Source of the DNA: Mixta sp. Marseille-Q2659
GTDB lineage: Bacteria; Pseudomonadota; Gammaproteobacteria; Enterobacterales; Enterobacteriaceae
NCBI RefSeq assembly: GCF_940807255.1
Contig: NZ_CALNWY010000004.1
Span: forward strand, 62,001-126,000
Direction: 5' to 3'
Length of the DNA: 64,000 nt
Shown: one piece after another, positions 1 to 9,660 of the stretch
Layout of the letters: each line of letters opens with the position of its first letter
Numbering within the stretch: the first letter of the stretch is position 1
The notes under the pieces: model-generated
Seen by the model: only the letters and a program-made list of their open reading frames with translations
Told to the model about the DNA's origin: nothing
The model's database searches: none
Made by a program: the position numbers and the translations under genes

Positions 1-42
1 CGCGCGGCTGCGCACGGTCAGAAGCAGCAGAGGAGCAAAGCG

Positions 43-630
43 ATGAACCATGTCTGGGGTCTTCTGGTGCATCCCGATCGGGAAATGCGCACAATCGAAC
101 GGGAAAACGAAAGTGTCTCCCATCACTACACGCACCATGTGCTGTTAATGGCGGCGATTCCGGTCATTTGCTCGCTGATTGGCACCACGCAGCTGGGCTG
201 GCATCTGGGCGGTGGGCGTACCATGCCGCTCGATCTCTCCACCGGGCTGGTTCTTGCCGTGCTGTTTTATCTGGTGATCCTCGGTGGCGTGGCGGTAATG
301 GGGCGAATTATTCACTGGATGGCGCGGGATTATCCGCAGCGGCCCAGCGTGCAACGCTGTACGGTCTTTGCCGGCTATGTCGCCACGCCGCTGTTTCTCA
401 GCGGGATTATCGCGCTCTATCCGCTGGTCTGGCTCTGCCTGCTGGCAGGCGCGGTGGCGCTGGTCTGGACCGGCTATCTGCTCTACGTCGGCATTCCTCC
501 GCTGCTGAATATCGATCGCGACGAGAGCCTGCGCTTTTCCGGCTCTACGCTGGCTATCGGCATTCTGCTGTTTGAAGCGCTGCTGGCGCTGACGGTATTG
601 CTGTGGGGCTACGGTTATCAGCTCGGATAA
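43..630 (+). CDS. yohC: YohC, Yip1-family inner membrane protein
   Basis: 195-residue polytopic membrane protein that matches the remembered E. coli YohC closely along its whole length (N-terminal MNHVWGLLVHPDREM, C-terminal LLWGYGYQLG). It belongs to the Yip1/YIF1-like family; its biochemical role is unknown. About five hydrophobic segments can be seen, at roughly residues 33-50, 66-88, 107-128, 130-152 and 170-192. The start is supported by an AGAGGAG Shine-Dalgarno nine bases upstream. pbpG follows on the same strand after a terminator-like hairpin. The window begins only 42 bases upstream, so the native promoter is not visible. Confidence 0.93.
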   Translation: MNHVWGLLVHPDREMRTIERENESVSHHYTHHVLLMAAIPVICSLIGTTQLGWHLGGGRTMPLDLSTGLVLAVLFYLVILGGVAVMGRIIHWMARDYPQRPSVQRCTVFAGYVATPLFLSGIIALYPLVWLCLLAGAVALVWTGYLLYVGIPPLLNIDRDESLRFSGSTLAIGILLFEALLALTVLLWGYGYQLG

Positions 631-673
631 CGCGCGTTGCGCGCGCAAACCGCTGTGGTGAAGTTAAATAATA

Positions 674-702
674 ATCGGCGCTGCGGGCAGCGCCGATTTG
701 TT
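674..702 (+). terminator. Rho-independent terminator after yohC
   Basis: An 11-bp GC-rich stem (ATCGGCGCTGC / GCAGCGCCGAT, 674-697) with a very short loop is followed by TTTGTTT. It lies 44 bases after the yohC stop and separates yohC from pbpG. Confidence 0.75.
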
Positions 703-847
703 TACGCCCGGAAACGAATCTTCGATAGGAATTTACCGAGTGCCCGACGTATTATTCCGTCTGCCAGCCGTCGCACCGCCTGATCCCCGCGCCGGCAGCC
801 TGTGTTTGCACACAGCGCGCAATCTTAATCCGGTAAGTTGTTAAACG

Positions 848-1795
848 ATGCCCGCAAAATTTCGTTATTCGTTGTTGAGCCTGGCTTTTCTTTTTTCCGC
901 ACAGGGAGTGGCAGGCCAGGCGTTAGCCGCTTCGCCATTAAACACGCCTGCGCCGCTCTCTCAGCCGCAAATTGCCTCCGGCAGTGCGATGATCGTCGAT
1001 CTTGATACTAATAAAGTGCTGTACGCCAGCCACCCGGATCGGGTAAGACCGATCGCCTCGATTACCAAACTGATGACGGCAATGGTGGTGCTGGATGCGC
1101 GCCAGCCGCTGGATGAGATGCTGAATGTCGATATCAGCCATACGCCGGAGATGCGCGGGGTCTTTTCCCGCGTGCGTCTGAAAAGCGAAATCAGCCGGAA
1201 GAATATGCTGCTGCTGGCGCTGATGTCCTCGGAAAACCGCGCCGCCGCCAGCCTGGCGCACCACTATCCCGGCGGCTATGATGCCTTTATTCGCGCCATG
1301 AACGCCAAAGCGCGCGCGCTGGGCATGACCAATACCCATTATGTCGAGCCGACCGGCCTGTCGATTCATAATGTCTCGACCGCCCGCGACCTGACAAAGC
1401 TGCTGATCGCCACCAAAAAATATCCGCTGCTGGGCCAGCTCAGCACCACGCACGAAGAGATGGCGCGCTTCAGCAATCCCGATTATGTTTTGCCTTTTCG
1501 TAACACCAACCATCTGGTCTATAAGCCGGACTGGCGTATTCAGCTGACGAAAACCGGTTTCACCAATCAGGCGGGACACTGCCTGGTCATGCGCACGGTG
1601 ATTAAACAGCGTCCGGTCGCGCTGGTGGTGCTGGACGCCTTTGGCAAATATACCCATTTTGCCGATGCGAAACGGCTGCGCGACTGGCTGGAAACTGGCA
1701 AATCCGCGCCGGTGCCAGCGGCGGCGCTGGCCTATAAGCAGCAAAAAACCGCGCAAACCGCCAGCAACAGCCTCGACGACAGCAGCGTCGAATAG
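848..1795 (+). CDS. pbpG: D-alanyl-D-alanine endopeptidase (PBP7)
   Basis: Low-molecular-mass penicillin-binding protein that cleaves D-Ala-mDAP cross-links in periplasmic peptidoglycan. The 315 residues start with a signal peptide ending near GQALAA. The three serine-peptidase motifs are present: SITK in [15 protein letters not shown] in LMSSENRAA, and KTG in [13 protein letters not shown]. Length is close to E. coli PBP7 (about 310). It sits downstream of yohC, as in E. coli. Its stop codon is only four bases from the convergent acetyltransferase gene. Confidence 0.95.
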   Translation: MPAKFRYSLLSLAFLFSAQGVAGQALAASPLNTPAPLSQPQIASGSAMIVDLDTNKVLYASHPDRVRPIASITKLMTAMVVLDARQPLDEMLNVDISHTPEMRGVFSRVRLKSEISRKNMLLLALMSSENRAAASLAHHYPGGYDAFIRAMNAKARALGMTNTHYVEPTGLSIHNVSTARDLTKLLIATKKYPLLGQLSTTHEEMARFSNPDYVLPFRNTNHLVYKPDWRIQLTKTGFTNQAGHCLVMRTVIKQRPVALVVLDAFGKYTHFADAKRLRDWLETGKSAPVPAAALAYKQQKTAQTASNSLDDSSVE

Positions 1796-1799
1796 TGCG

Positions 1800-2339
1800 T
1801 TACGCCTCCGCTGCCCCGGCAGCGGAGGAGAGCGTGCGCTGCATAATTAGCGTATCGCGCCACGCGCCATGCTTAAATCCCACCGCTTTTAATACGCCGA
1901 CCTGGCGAAATCCCAGCTTCAGATGCAGCCTGAGCGAGCCGACGTTTTGCTCGCCGTTACCAACCACCGCCAGCATTTGTCGCCACGGCCCATGCTCGCA
2001 GCGCGCAATCAGCGCCGCCAGCAGCACGCTGCCGATGCCTTGTCCGGCGGCGTCATGCGCCAGATAGATCGACTCCTCAACGCTAAAGCGGTAAGCCGGA
2101 CGCGGACGATAAGGCGCAGCATAGCTAAAACCGATAACGCGGCCAGCCTGCTCCGCCACCAGATAAGGCATCTCCTGCGCCTGCACCTTTAAAAAACGGG
2201 CGTGCATTTCCGCTGCGTCGGGCGGCGTCTCCTCAAAAGAGGCGCAGCCATACAGCACGTGCCAGGCGTAGATATCAGTAATTGCGGGAATATCCGCCGC
2301 CTGCGCGTCGCGGATCAGCATTTCAGTGGGCTGGGACAT
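1800..2339 (-). CDS. GNAT N-acetyltransferase, phosphinothricin/MnaT-like
   Basis: 179-residue Gcn5-type acetyltransferase. It begins IRDAQAADIPAITDIYAWHV, ends with the HLKLGFRQVGVLKAVGFKHG signature of the Pat/Bar/YncA subgroup, and carries the acetyl-CoA loop as AAGQGIGSVLLAALI. Family members acetylate phosphinothricin, methionine sulfoximine/sulfone or related amino acids; the real substrate here is unknown. It is transcribed convergently with pbpG. The start is followed by MSQPTEMLIRD, and a Met at residue 7 is an alternative start. It is about 10 kb from the phosphonate remnant, so any link to phosphonate resistance is speculative. Confidence 0.85.
   Translation of the reverse strand: MSQPTEMLIRDAQAADIPAITDIYAWHVLYGCASFEETPPDAAEMHARFLKVQAQEMPYLVAEQAGRVIGFSYAAPYRPRPAYRFSVEESIYLAHDAAGQGIGSVLLAALIARCEHGPWRQMLAVVGNGEQNVGSLRLHLKLGFRQVGVLKAVGFKHGAWRDTLIMQRTLSSAAGAAEA
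1805..1828. terminator. Perfect hairpin between convergent pbpG and acetyltransferase genes
   Basis: CCTCCGCTGCC and GGCAGCGGAGG form a perfect 11-bp inverted repeat with almost no loop. It lies just beyond the pbpG stop and inside the last codons of the opposite-strand acetyltransferase (its Ala/Glu-rich tail). No strong T-tract follows on the + strand. A role as terminator or mRNA 3' stabiliser for pbpG is inferred. Confidence 0.4.
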
Positions 2340-2513
2340 GGCGTCTCCTTATGCCGGAAGGAAAACGCTACTCTGCCATAAGCGCAGCGCAACGAGTCAT
2401 AACCATTTCTTATCTGCAAACTACGACTTTTCTTAACGCTCTCCTATAGTGAAGCGGCGGGCAAAAGCATACACTGGCGCGCGATCGCGGCGCGGCCGTG
2501 GAACAGAAACAGA

Positions 2514-4973
2514 ATGGAACGACGTTCGATGTCAAAGTGGTTACGATTAATGCGGGCCAGCCTGCTGGCGCTGCTGGTGTTGGCGCCGTTGGGCATTCAC
2601 GCAGCGGATGTCGCCGATGATGAATCGGCGACGGTAGAAGAAGAAACCGCAGTTAAATTGAATGCGGCGGTCGAGCTGCCGAAGATGCAGAAAATTCTCG
2701 ACAAAATCAAAGGGCAGGTCTCTGGCGAGACCAATGACGCGCAGCTTTCTCAGCTAAACGATATGGCGCTGGAGCTGTCGGGCAACGCCGATACGCTGGG
2801 GCAGGCGCTGATCCCGCAGCATCAGCAGCTGATGGCGCAGCTGGCGGTTCTCGGCCCAGTGCCGAAAGCGGACAGCGGCGTAAAAGAGACGCCGGAAGTG
2901 ACGCGTAAGCGCAAGGCGCTGGAAAGCCAAAAGCAGAAGCTGGATGAGCAGATCAAACAGGCGGAGGCGATTAAAAGCGGCTCCCTGAACCTCAGCGCGC
3001 AAATCGTCAACCTGCGGCGCGATAACCTGAAAACCCAGCTGGCGCTTAATTCCGGCAGTATCTTTGGGCCGCGTTTCTGGGCGCCGCTGGTCAGTATGCA
3101 GCAGACGGACGGCGAGCGGCTGGCGAATTTCCGCAACGAGCTGACCGACAGCGTCGCGCTCGCCTGGGAGCCGGGCTGGCGGGCGGGTACGATTTTATGG
3201 CTGGTTTCCGCCATTCTGATCGCCACGCTGGGACGTCGCTACGGTGAAGAGTTCCTCGCCTGGATCAGCATTAACAAGCTGCCGGAAGGGCGCCTGCGCC
3301 GTAGTTTCCTGGCGGCGGCGGTGGCGCTGACCACGCTGGTAGCGGTGGTGCTGGCGTTCAACTTCCTCGACCAGGCGTTTACCCGGCGCGACGAAGTGAC
3401 AGATGATGTGCAGAGCTTTGCCGATCGTCTGGTACAGCTCAGCGTCTTCTGTGGTTTGATTGCTGGCTTAGGACGCGCCTTTCTCTCGACGCGTCGTCCC
3501 TCTTGGCGGCTGCCAGCGATTTCCAATGAAGTGGCGCAGGCGCTGAGGCCTTTTCCGCCGCTGACCGCGCTGCTGGTGTTTATTTTCCAGACGGTGGAAG
3601 CGCTGAACAGCACCGTCGGCACCAGCGTCGGCACCACCATTCTGGCCAACGGCATGACCGCGCTGCTGGTGGGCGCCACCGCGCTCTCTATCAGCTTCCG
3701 TTCCAGCCGCGTGCGCCGCAAACTGGTGCAGCAAGGGCAGGCGCCGGAGGCGAAATCAACGCTGGTCGGTCTGGTGCAGATGTCGATTACGCTGATTGGC
3801 CTGGCGATTATGCTGTCACTGATTATCGGTTACGTCACGCTGGCGCGCTTTCTTAGCTATGAGCTGATCTGGCTGGGCATTGTCTGCGGCGCCTTCTATT
3901 TCCTGAGTCACCTGGTCAGCGATGGCTGTGAAACGCTGCTGTCGGTGAACAGCCTGACCGGCAGGCGTATGCAGTCCTCGCTGAATATCGACGAGCGCCA
4001 TCTGTCGCAGGCGGCGGCGCTGCTTTCCGCGCTCGGCAAAACTATTTTGCTGCTGTTTGCTGTCGTGGCGGTGCTGAACGGCACCTTCGGCACCTCGACA
4101 CCGATAGAACTGCTGCAAAAAGCGGTGGAGTTCTGGGGCGGCAAAGGACTGGAGTCACTCAATATCGTGCCGGCGCATCTGGTTAACGCGCTGCTGTGCC
4201 TGATTATCGGTATTTATGCGTTGCGTTCGGTGCGCCGCTGGCTGGATAAAGATTTCCTGCCGAAAACCACCATGGATACCGGCATGCGCGTTTCGCTGGT
4301 GACGCTGTTCAGCAATGTCGGCTATGTGCTGGTTATTCTGATGACGCTTTCCACCATGGGCGTTCAGTGGAATAAGCTGGCCTGGATCGTCAGCGCGCTG
4401 TCGGTCGGTATCGGTTTCGGCCTGCAGGAGATCGTTAAAAACTTTATTTCCGGCCTGATTCTGCTGACCGAACGCCCGGTTAAAGTGGGCGATCTGGTCA
4501 GCATCAGCGGCATCGAAGGGGATATTCGCCGGATTAACGTGCGCGCCACGGAGATTCAGCTGGGCGATAAATCTACGGTCATTGTGCCGAACTCGCAGCT
4601 CATCTCCCAGAACGTGCGTAACGCCACCATGGGCAACGCCCAGGGCGTGGTGACCATTACGCTGACGTTCCCGCTGGATATCGATCCGGTACAGGTGCGC
4701 GAGATTTTGCTGGGCGTCTACAGAGATAACGAGCGCATCCTGGAGACACCGGAACCGTCGGTTACCTTTAAGGATCTGACGCCGCAGGGCATTGTGCTGA
4801 GCGTCACCGGCAACGTCTCTAACCAGCGCCAAATCGGCGGTGCGAAAAGCGATTTGCTGTTCGATATTCTGACGCGTCTGCGCAAAGAGGGCATTGTGCT
4901 GTCGCGCCCGCAAACCATGATAATCGAGCAGAAGAATGGCGAAATGGTGGTGAAAGAGCCGCAGCAAAGCTAA
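2514..4973 (+). CDS. Large MscS-family mechanosensitive channel (DUF3772-type)
   Basis: 819-residue inner membrane channel expected to release osmolytes on hypoosmotic shock. A signal peptide ends near GIHAADV. A charged, probably coiled periplasmic region follows (about residues 40-215), then many transmembrane helices (about 225-620). The C-terminal MscS core contains the pore helix region SVGIGFGLQEIVKNFISG and the beta-domain EGDIRRINVRATEIQLGD...VPNSQL. It is longer than YbiO (also present in this window) and shorter than MscK/MscM. The N-terminal arrangement resembles DUF3772-containing MscS proteins. An internal ATG at 2529 is an alternative start that leaves a more typical signal peptide. 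The gene is convergent with dld. Confidence 0.85.
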   Translation: MERRSMSKWLRLMRASLLALLVLAPLGIHAADVADDESATVEEETAVKLNAAVELPKMQKILDKIKGQVSGETNDAQLSQLNDMALELSGNADTLGQALIPQHQQLMAQLAVLGPVPKADSGVKETPEVTRKRKALESQKQKLDEQIKQAEAIKSGSLNLSAQIVNLRRDNLKTQLALNSGSIFGPRFWAPLVSMQQTDGERLANFRNELTDSVALAWEPGWRAGTILWLVSAILIATLGRRYGEEFLAWISINKLPEGRLRRSFLAAAVALTTLVAVVLAFNFLDQAFTRRDEVTDDVQSFADRLVQLSVFCGLIAGLGRAFLSTRRPSWRLPAISNEVAQALRPFPPLTALLVFIFQTVEALNSTVGTSVGTTILANGMTALLVGATALSISFRSSRVRRKLVQQGQAPEAKSTLVGLVQMSITLIGLAIMLSLIIGYVTLARFLSYELIWLGIVCGAFYFLSHLVSDGCETLLSVNSLTGRRMQSSLNIDERHLSQAAALLSALGKTILLLFAVVAVLNGTFGTSTPIELLQKAVEFWGGKGLESLNIVPAHLVNALLCLIIGIYALRSVRRWLDKDFLPKTTMDTGMRVSLVTLFSNVGYVLVILMTLSTMGVQWNKLAWIVSALSVGIGFGLQEIVKNFISGLILLTERPVKVGDLVSISGIEGDIRRINVRATEIQLGDKSTVIVPNSQLISQNVRNATMGNAQGVVTITLTFPLDIDPVQVREILLGVYRDNERILETPEPSVTFKDLTPQGIVLSVTGNVSNQRQIGGAKSDLLFDILTRLRKEGIVLSRPQTMIIEQKNGEMVVKEPQQS

Positions 4974-5001
4974 GCAGGGCGGTTTACCGGCAAGGCAAAA
5001 G

Positions 5002-5065
5002 AGGCGGCGACATGCGCTGGTGATATTCGCCGCCTGTATAAAGCCGCCTTTTAGCCAGGCGGCTT
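5002..5065. terminator. Two hairpins between convergent channel gene and dld
   Basis: Two inverted repeats lie in the 168-base gap: AGGCGGCGA/TCGCCGCCT (5002-5035) and AAGCCGCC/GGCGGCTT (5041-5065). Both suit a bidirectional stop for convergent genes, but no long T-tract follows either one. Confidence 0.4.
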
Positions 5066-5141
5066 CGCGACAAGGGGCCGCGGCATTGGCTGGTGTGACT
5101 CGCCGCCAGCGTAAAACCGCCGCTGCGCATCAGCAGGGCGG

Positions 5142-6887
5142 CTAGCCGGCGGGCCGCTCACTATCGCAGCCGCAGCCAGCCCAGTGCTTCAGCTTGCTGG
5201 TTTTGCCAATGCCGGGATTGAAGCTGTTAGTCGGATCGAGCTGGCGATAAAAGGCCTTCATCTGCGGCTTCGCCTCATAGAGGTGGCCGACATTATGCTC
5301 CGCCGGATATTCCGCGCCGCGCTGATTGAGGATCTCCAGCATCCGCTCTTTCAGCGCGTGGGCGTCCACGCCTTTCTTCACAATGTAATCCTGATGGAAA
5401 ACGTGACACATAAAGTGGCCGTAATAGAGGCGATGCACCAGCTTATCGTCGAACTCCGGCGGCAGCTTCTCGAACCAGTCGCGATCGTTACGGCGCAGCG
5501 CAATATCCAGCGCCAGAATATCCTCCACTTCATCGTGATGCGCCGCGTGATAGCGTACCGCTGCACCGGCTGCGGCAAAGCGATGCAGGAAGGCTTTTGA
5601 TCCCTCTTCGTCAGTGCATTCAAAGTAATCGCCGCCGCCCTCGCGGAAAATATCCTTTAAATACTGACGCGCTTCCTCCACGCCGTCGCCCGACATTTTC
5701 AGCATCAGGTGATGTTCATAGCGGTCGCGCCAGGTTTTCATCCGCTTCGGCAGATGCGTGGGAAACAGCGCGCTCAGCTTCTGCAGCATGCGGTCGGTAA
5801 AATGCGGACGGAACAGCGGAATATGGCTCAGCATCGCGTCGATGCGGCCTTTTAGAGTGAAAAAGCGCGGCATCTTATCGGTGCCCAGCCGGTCAATCAT
5901 AATAAAGGTATCTTTGCCGTACTTTTCTGCGATGTCATACATATCGCGATGCATATATTCACCGGCCACCGGCAGATTTTTAAAGTGGGCGAGAATATGG
6001 CGGCGAATATCCTCCAGCACCGCCGTATCGTTGCTGCCGATATAAAAGACCTGCTGTTTTTTCTCCGCCTCGAAGGTATCCAGCCGCACGGCGAATACCG
6101 CCAGTTTTCCGGCGCAGCCGGACGCCTCATACAGGCGGCTGGCGTCAGCGTTAAAGCGCGACGGCGTATCCGCCTCCACGTCGCGCACGCGCTCAACATA
6201 GTTATGATCGGAGGCCTGGCGGGAATCGTAGCGCACGTCGCTCTCGCGCCAGGTTTCATCGTCCAGCCGCCCCAGGATCTGCTCCGGCGTGCTGCCGAGT
6301 TCAATCCCCAGATGGTTAACCAGCTTCAGCTGGCCTTGCTCATCGAGCTGGGCATAAAGCGCCATTTCGGTATAGGCCGGGCCGCGTTTTACCAGCGCGC
6401 CGCCGGAGTTATTGCAGACGCCGCCGAGAATCGAGGCGCCGATGCAGGAAGAGCCGATCACCGAGTGCGGTTCGCGTCCCAGCGGTTTCAGCATCTTTTC
6501 CAGCTGAAACAGCGTGCTGCCGGGAAACGCCAGCACCTGTTTGCCCTTATCCAGCAGCTGAATACGATCCATACGCAGCGTGCTGACGATCACAATTTCG
6601 CGATCGTAATCGTTGCCGTTGGGCGTGGAACCTTCGGTCAGCCCGGTATTGGCCGCCTGCATTAGAATAATTTTATCCGCCGCGACGGCGGCCTTGAGGA
6701 CGCGCCACAGCTCCAGCAGCGAGCCGGGAAAGACCACCGCCAGCGCTTCGCCCTGACCGGAGCGGAAGCCTTTGCGATAGCGTTCGGTTTTACGCGGATC
6801 GGTCAGCAGATGGCTGGCGCCGACGATGCGACGGAGTTCATTAATCAGAGTTTGACTGGCAGAGTGATTGTGAGGCTGCATATCCAT
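5142..6887 (-). CDS. dld: Quinone-dependent D-lactate dehydrogenase
   Basis: FAD-linked peripheral membrane enzyme that oxidises D-lactate to pyruvate and passes electrons to quinone. The protein follows E. coli Dld throughout. It has the FAD-binding stretch MQAANTGLTEGSTPNGNDYD, GREPHSVIGSSCIGAS and CNNSGG, and the C-terminal membrane-binding and cap region ending DPTNSFNPGIGKTSK. The ATG at 6887 (581 residues) has AGGA close by; an ATG two codons on (6881) has better spacing. An upstream in-frame extension to 6932 has no E. coli counterpart. bglX is divergent, as in the E. coli dld-bglX pair. Confidence 0.95.
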   Translation of the reverse strand: MDMQPHNHSASQTLINELRRIVGASHLLTDPRKTERYRKGFRSGQGEALAVVFPGSLLELWRVLKAAVAADKIILMQAANTGLTEGSTPNGNDYDREIVIVSTLRMDRIQLLDKGKQVLAFPGSTLFQLEKMLKPLGREPHSVIGSSCIGASILGGVCNNSGGALVKRGPAYTEMALYAQLDEQGQLKLVNHLGIELGSTPEQILGRLDDETWRESDVRYDSRQASDHNYVERVRDVEADTPSRFNADASRLYEASGCAGKLAVFAVRLDTFEAEKKQQVFYIGSNDTAVLEDIRRHILAHFKNLPVAGEYMHRDMYDIAEKYGKDTFIMIDRLGTDKMPRFFTLKGRIDAMLSHIPLFRPHFTDRMLQKLSALFPTHLPKRMKTWRDRYEHHLMLKMSGDGVEEARQYLKDIFREGGGDYFECTDEEGSKAFLHRFAAAGAAVRYHAAHHDEVEDILALDIALRRNDRDWFEKLPPEFDDKLVHRLYYGHFMCHVFHQDYIVKKGVDAHALKERMLEILNQRGAEYPAEHNVGHLYEAKPQMKAFYRQLDPTNSFNPGIGKTSKLKHWAGCGCDSERPAG

Positions 6888-7042
6888 TGTCCTGTTATGT
6901 GTGACAAATTTACTGTAGCAGCTCAGGCACAAAAGCGTCCGCCGGGAAAACTACCTGCTATTCTCATCCTGTGGCAAACTGTGCCGATCTTTGCGTTAAC
7001 ACGACCCGTCATATCCTGCGTTTTTGTTGAGAGCCCAATCTG

Positions 7043-9340
7043 ATGAAATGGATTTACTCCCTGAGCCTTGCTGTTTCCCTGGCAGTGCAGCCCGCCCTTG
7101 CTGACGATCTTTTTGGCCCGCATCGCCTGACGCCCGACGCGCGCGACGCCTTTGTTACCGACCTGCTGAAGAAAATGACGCTCGATGAAAAAATCGGCCA
7201 GCTGCGGCTGATCAGCGTCGGCCCGGATAACCCGAAAGAGGCGATCCGCGAGATGATTAGAACCGGACAGGTTGGCGCCATCTTTAATACCGTAACCCGT
7301 CCCGACATTCGTGTGATGCAGGATCAGGTGATGCAGCTCAGCCGCCTGAAAATTCCGCTGTTCTTCGCCTATGACGTGGTACATGGCCAGCGCACCATTT
7401 TCCCGATTCCGTTAGGGCTGGCCTCCAGCTGGGATCTCGATGCGGTAAGCCGCGTTGGGCGTATTTCAGCTTATGAAGCGGCGGACGACGGCCTGAATAT
7501 GACCTGGGCGCCGATGGTGGATGTGACGCGCGAACCGCGCTGGGGCCGCGGCTCCGAAGGTTTCGGTGAAGATACGTATCTGACGGCGAAAATGGGCAGC
7601 GCGATGGTCGAGGCGATGCAGGGCAAAAGCCCGGCGGATCGCTATGCGCTGATGACCAGCGTCAAGCACTTCGCGCTGTATGGCGCTATCGAAGGTGGAC
7701 GCGATTACAACACCGTGGACATGAGTCCGCAGCGCATGTTCCAGGACTATATGCCGCCTTACAAAGCGTCTCTGGACGCGGGCAGCGGCGGCGTCATGGT
7801 CTCCCTGAATTCGATTAACGGCGTACCGGCCACGGCCAACAGCTGGCTGCTGAAAGATCTGCTGCGCGATGAGTGGAAGTTCAAAGGGATCACTATCAGC
7901 GATCACGGCGCGATTAAGGAGCTGATCAAGCACGGCGTCGCCAGCGACCCGGAAGATGCGGTGCGCGTAGCGCTGAAAGCCGGTATCGATATGAGCATGG
8001 GCGATGAGTATTACAGCAAATATCTGCCGGGGCTGGTGAAGCGCGGCGTGGTGTCAGAGCAGGAGATCGACGACGCGGCGCGCCACGTGCTGAACGTAAA
8101 ATATGATATGGGACTGTTTAACGATCCCTACAGCCATCTGGGGCCGAAAGGCAGCGATCCGGCGGATACCAATGCCGAAAGCCGCCTGCACCGTGACGAT
8201 GCGCGCGACGTGGCGCGCAAAAGCATGGTACTGCTGAAAAACCGTCTGGAGACACTGCCGCTGAAGAAAGCGGGCACTATCGCGTTGATCGGCCCGCTGG
8301 CGGACAGCCAGCGCGATATTATGGGCAGTTGGTCAGCGGCGGGCGTGGCGAAACAGTCGGTAACGCTGCTGCAGGGGTTGAAAAACGCCACCGCCGACAA
8401 GGCGACGATACTCTACGCCAAAGGCGCCAACGTAACCGATCACAAAGGCATTCAGGATTTTCTCAACCTGTATGAGCAGGCGGTCACGGTAGACAGCCGC
8501 ACGCCGCAGCAGTTGATCGACGAAGCGGTCGCAACGGCGAAGAAAGCGGATGTGGTCGTGGTCGCGCTGGGCGAAGCGCAGGGCATGGCGCACGAAGCCT
8601 CCAGCCGCACCGATCTGACGCTGCCGGAAACTCAGCGTAAACTGCTGGCGGCCCTGAAAACCACCGGCAAGCCGCTGGTGCTGGTGCTGATGAACGGGCG
8701 TCCGCTGGCGCTGACCCATGAATATCAGCAGGCCGATGCGATGCTGGAAACCTGGTTTAGCGGTACGGAAGGGGGCAACGCTATCGCCGATGTGCTGTTT
8801 GGCGACTATAACCCGTCCGGTAAGCTGCCAGTCTCCTTCCCGCGCTCGGTGGGCCAGATCCCGATTTATTACAACCATCTGCCGACCGGTCGTCCTTACA
8901 ACCCGGAAAAGCCGAACAAATATACTTCGCACTATTATGACGCGGCGAATGGGCCGCTGTTCCCGTTTGGCTACGGCCTGAGCTACACCAGCTTTACGCT
9001 GTCGCCAGTGAAGCTCTCCTCCGCGACCATGCCGCGCAACGGCAAAGTGGAGGCCAGCGTGACGGTCACCAATACCGGCAAGCGTGACGGCGCGACGGTA
9101 GTGCAGCTCTATCTGAACGACGAAGTCGCCAGCATCAGCCGTCCGGTCAAAGAGCTGCGCGGCTTTAAACGCATTATGCTGAAGGCAGGCGAATCGCAGA
9201 ACGTGACTTTCCCGATTGATGTGGATGCGCTGAAGTTCTGGAATCAGCAGATGCAGCACGTGGCGGAGCCAGGCAAGTTCAAAGTAATGATTGGCCTGGA
9301 TTCGGTAAGAACGCAGAACGCGGAATTTACTTACCTGTAA
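7043..9340 (+). CDS. bglX: Periplasmic beta-glucosidase (GH3)
   Basis: 765-residue glycoside hydrolase family 3 enzyme, the same length as E. coli BglX. It hydrolyses beta-glucosides in the periplasm. The signal peptide ends at about residue 20 (QPALA). The catalytic TIM barrel covers about residues 35-360 and includes the nucleophile context GITISDHGAI. An alpha/beta sandwich follows (about 390-610), and a fibronectin III-like C-terminal domain starts near residue 660 (VTVTNTGKRDGATVVQLYL). It is divergent from dld with a 155-base shared promoter region, and a strong terminator follows. Confidence 0.95.
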   Translation: MKWIYSLSLAVSLAVQPALADDLFGPHRLTPDARDAFVTDLLKKMTLDEKIGQLRLISVGPDNPKEAIREMIRTGQVGAIFNTVTRPDIRVMQDQVMQLSRLKIPLFFAYDVVHGQRTIFPIPLGLASSWDLDAVSRVGRISAYEAADDGLNMTWAPMVDVTREPRWGRGSEGFGEDTYLTAKMGSAMVEAMQGKSPADRYALMTSVKHFALYGAIEGGRDYNTVDMSPQRMFQDYMPPYKASLDAGSGGVMVSLNSINGVPATANSWLLKDLLRDEWKFKGITISDHGAIKELIKHGVASDPEDAVRVALKAGIDMSMGDEYYSKYLPGLVKRGVVSEQEIDDAARHVLNVKYDMGLFNDPYSHLGPKGSDPADTNAESRLHRDDARDVARKSMVLLKNRLETLPLKKAGTIALIGPLADSQRDIMGSWSAAGVAKQSVTLLQGLKNATADKATILYAKGANVTDHKGIQDFLNLYEQAVTVDSRTPQQLIDEAVATAKKADVVVVALGEAQGMAHEASSRTDLTLPETQRKLLAALKTTGKPLVLVLMNGRPLALTHEYQQADAMLETWFSGTEGGNAIADVLFGDYNPSGKLPVSFPRSVGQIPIYYNHLPTGRPYNPEKPNKYTSHYYDAANGPLFPFGYGLSYTSFTLSPVKLSSATMPRNGKVEASVTVTNTGKRDGATVVQLYLNDEVASISRPVKELRGFKRIMLKAGESQNVTFPIDVDALKFWNQQMQHVAEPGKFKVMIGLDSVRTQNAEFTYL

Positions 9341-9399
9341 GCGGTAAGCGCGGGTTTACCTTTGGGCTGGCATGGTTCACTTACCGGTAAGCCGTAATA

Positions 9400-9433
9400 A
9401 AAAACCGATCGCGGTAACGCGGTCGGTTTTTTT
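9400..9433 (+). terminator. Rho-independent terminator after bglX
   Basis: AAAACCGATCGCG and CGCGGTCGGTTTT pair around a GTAA loop, with one G-T pair, followed by a run of T. It lies 60 bases after the bglX stop. The A-rich left arm would also let it act on the minus strand. Confidence 0.85.
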
Positions 9434-9660
9434 GTGGTTTCAGTCAGTTGAACGCGCGGGCAAATGCCTGCTTCACGCGCGGAAAATGGCTTTAAACATT
9501 CGCAAGAAACAGCGTTCCTGACAGGTGGAAAAGGCCTGCTACACACGAAAAGGGCTTCGGTCACCCACAGGAAACACTTTTCTGACCAGCTTGAAAGCCC
9601 TCTGCTTTAAGCGCAAAAAGCAGTTCTGTTAATTGCCATTTCCCGATCTGGCGCGGCGGC

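Noticed and set aside
1800-2339. Acetyltransferase as the self-resistance gene of the phosphonate cluster
   Set aside because: It belongs to the phosphinothricin-acetyltransferase-like group, but it is 10 kb away with core genes between, and its substrate is unknown.
5184-6665. Plus-strand frames opposite dld
   Set aside because: They are shadows of the dld coding sequence caused by high GC content at the third codon position.
9331-9564. Minus-strand 77-codon frame after bglX
   Set aside because: It runs through the bglX terminator and looks random in composition.
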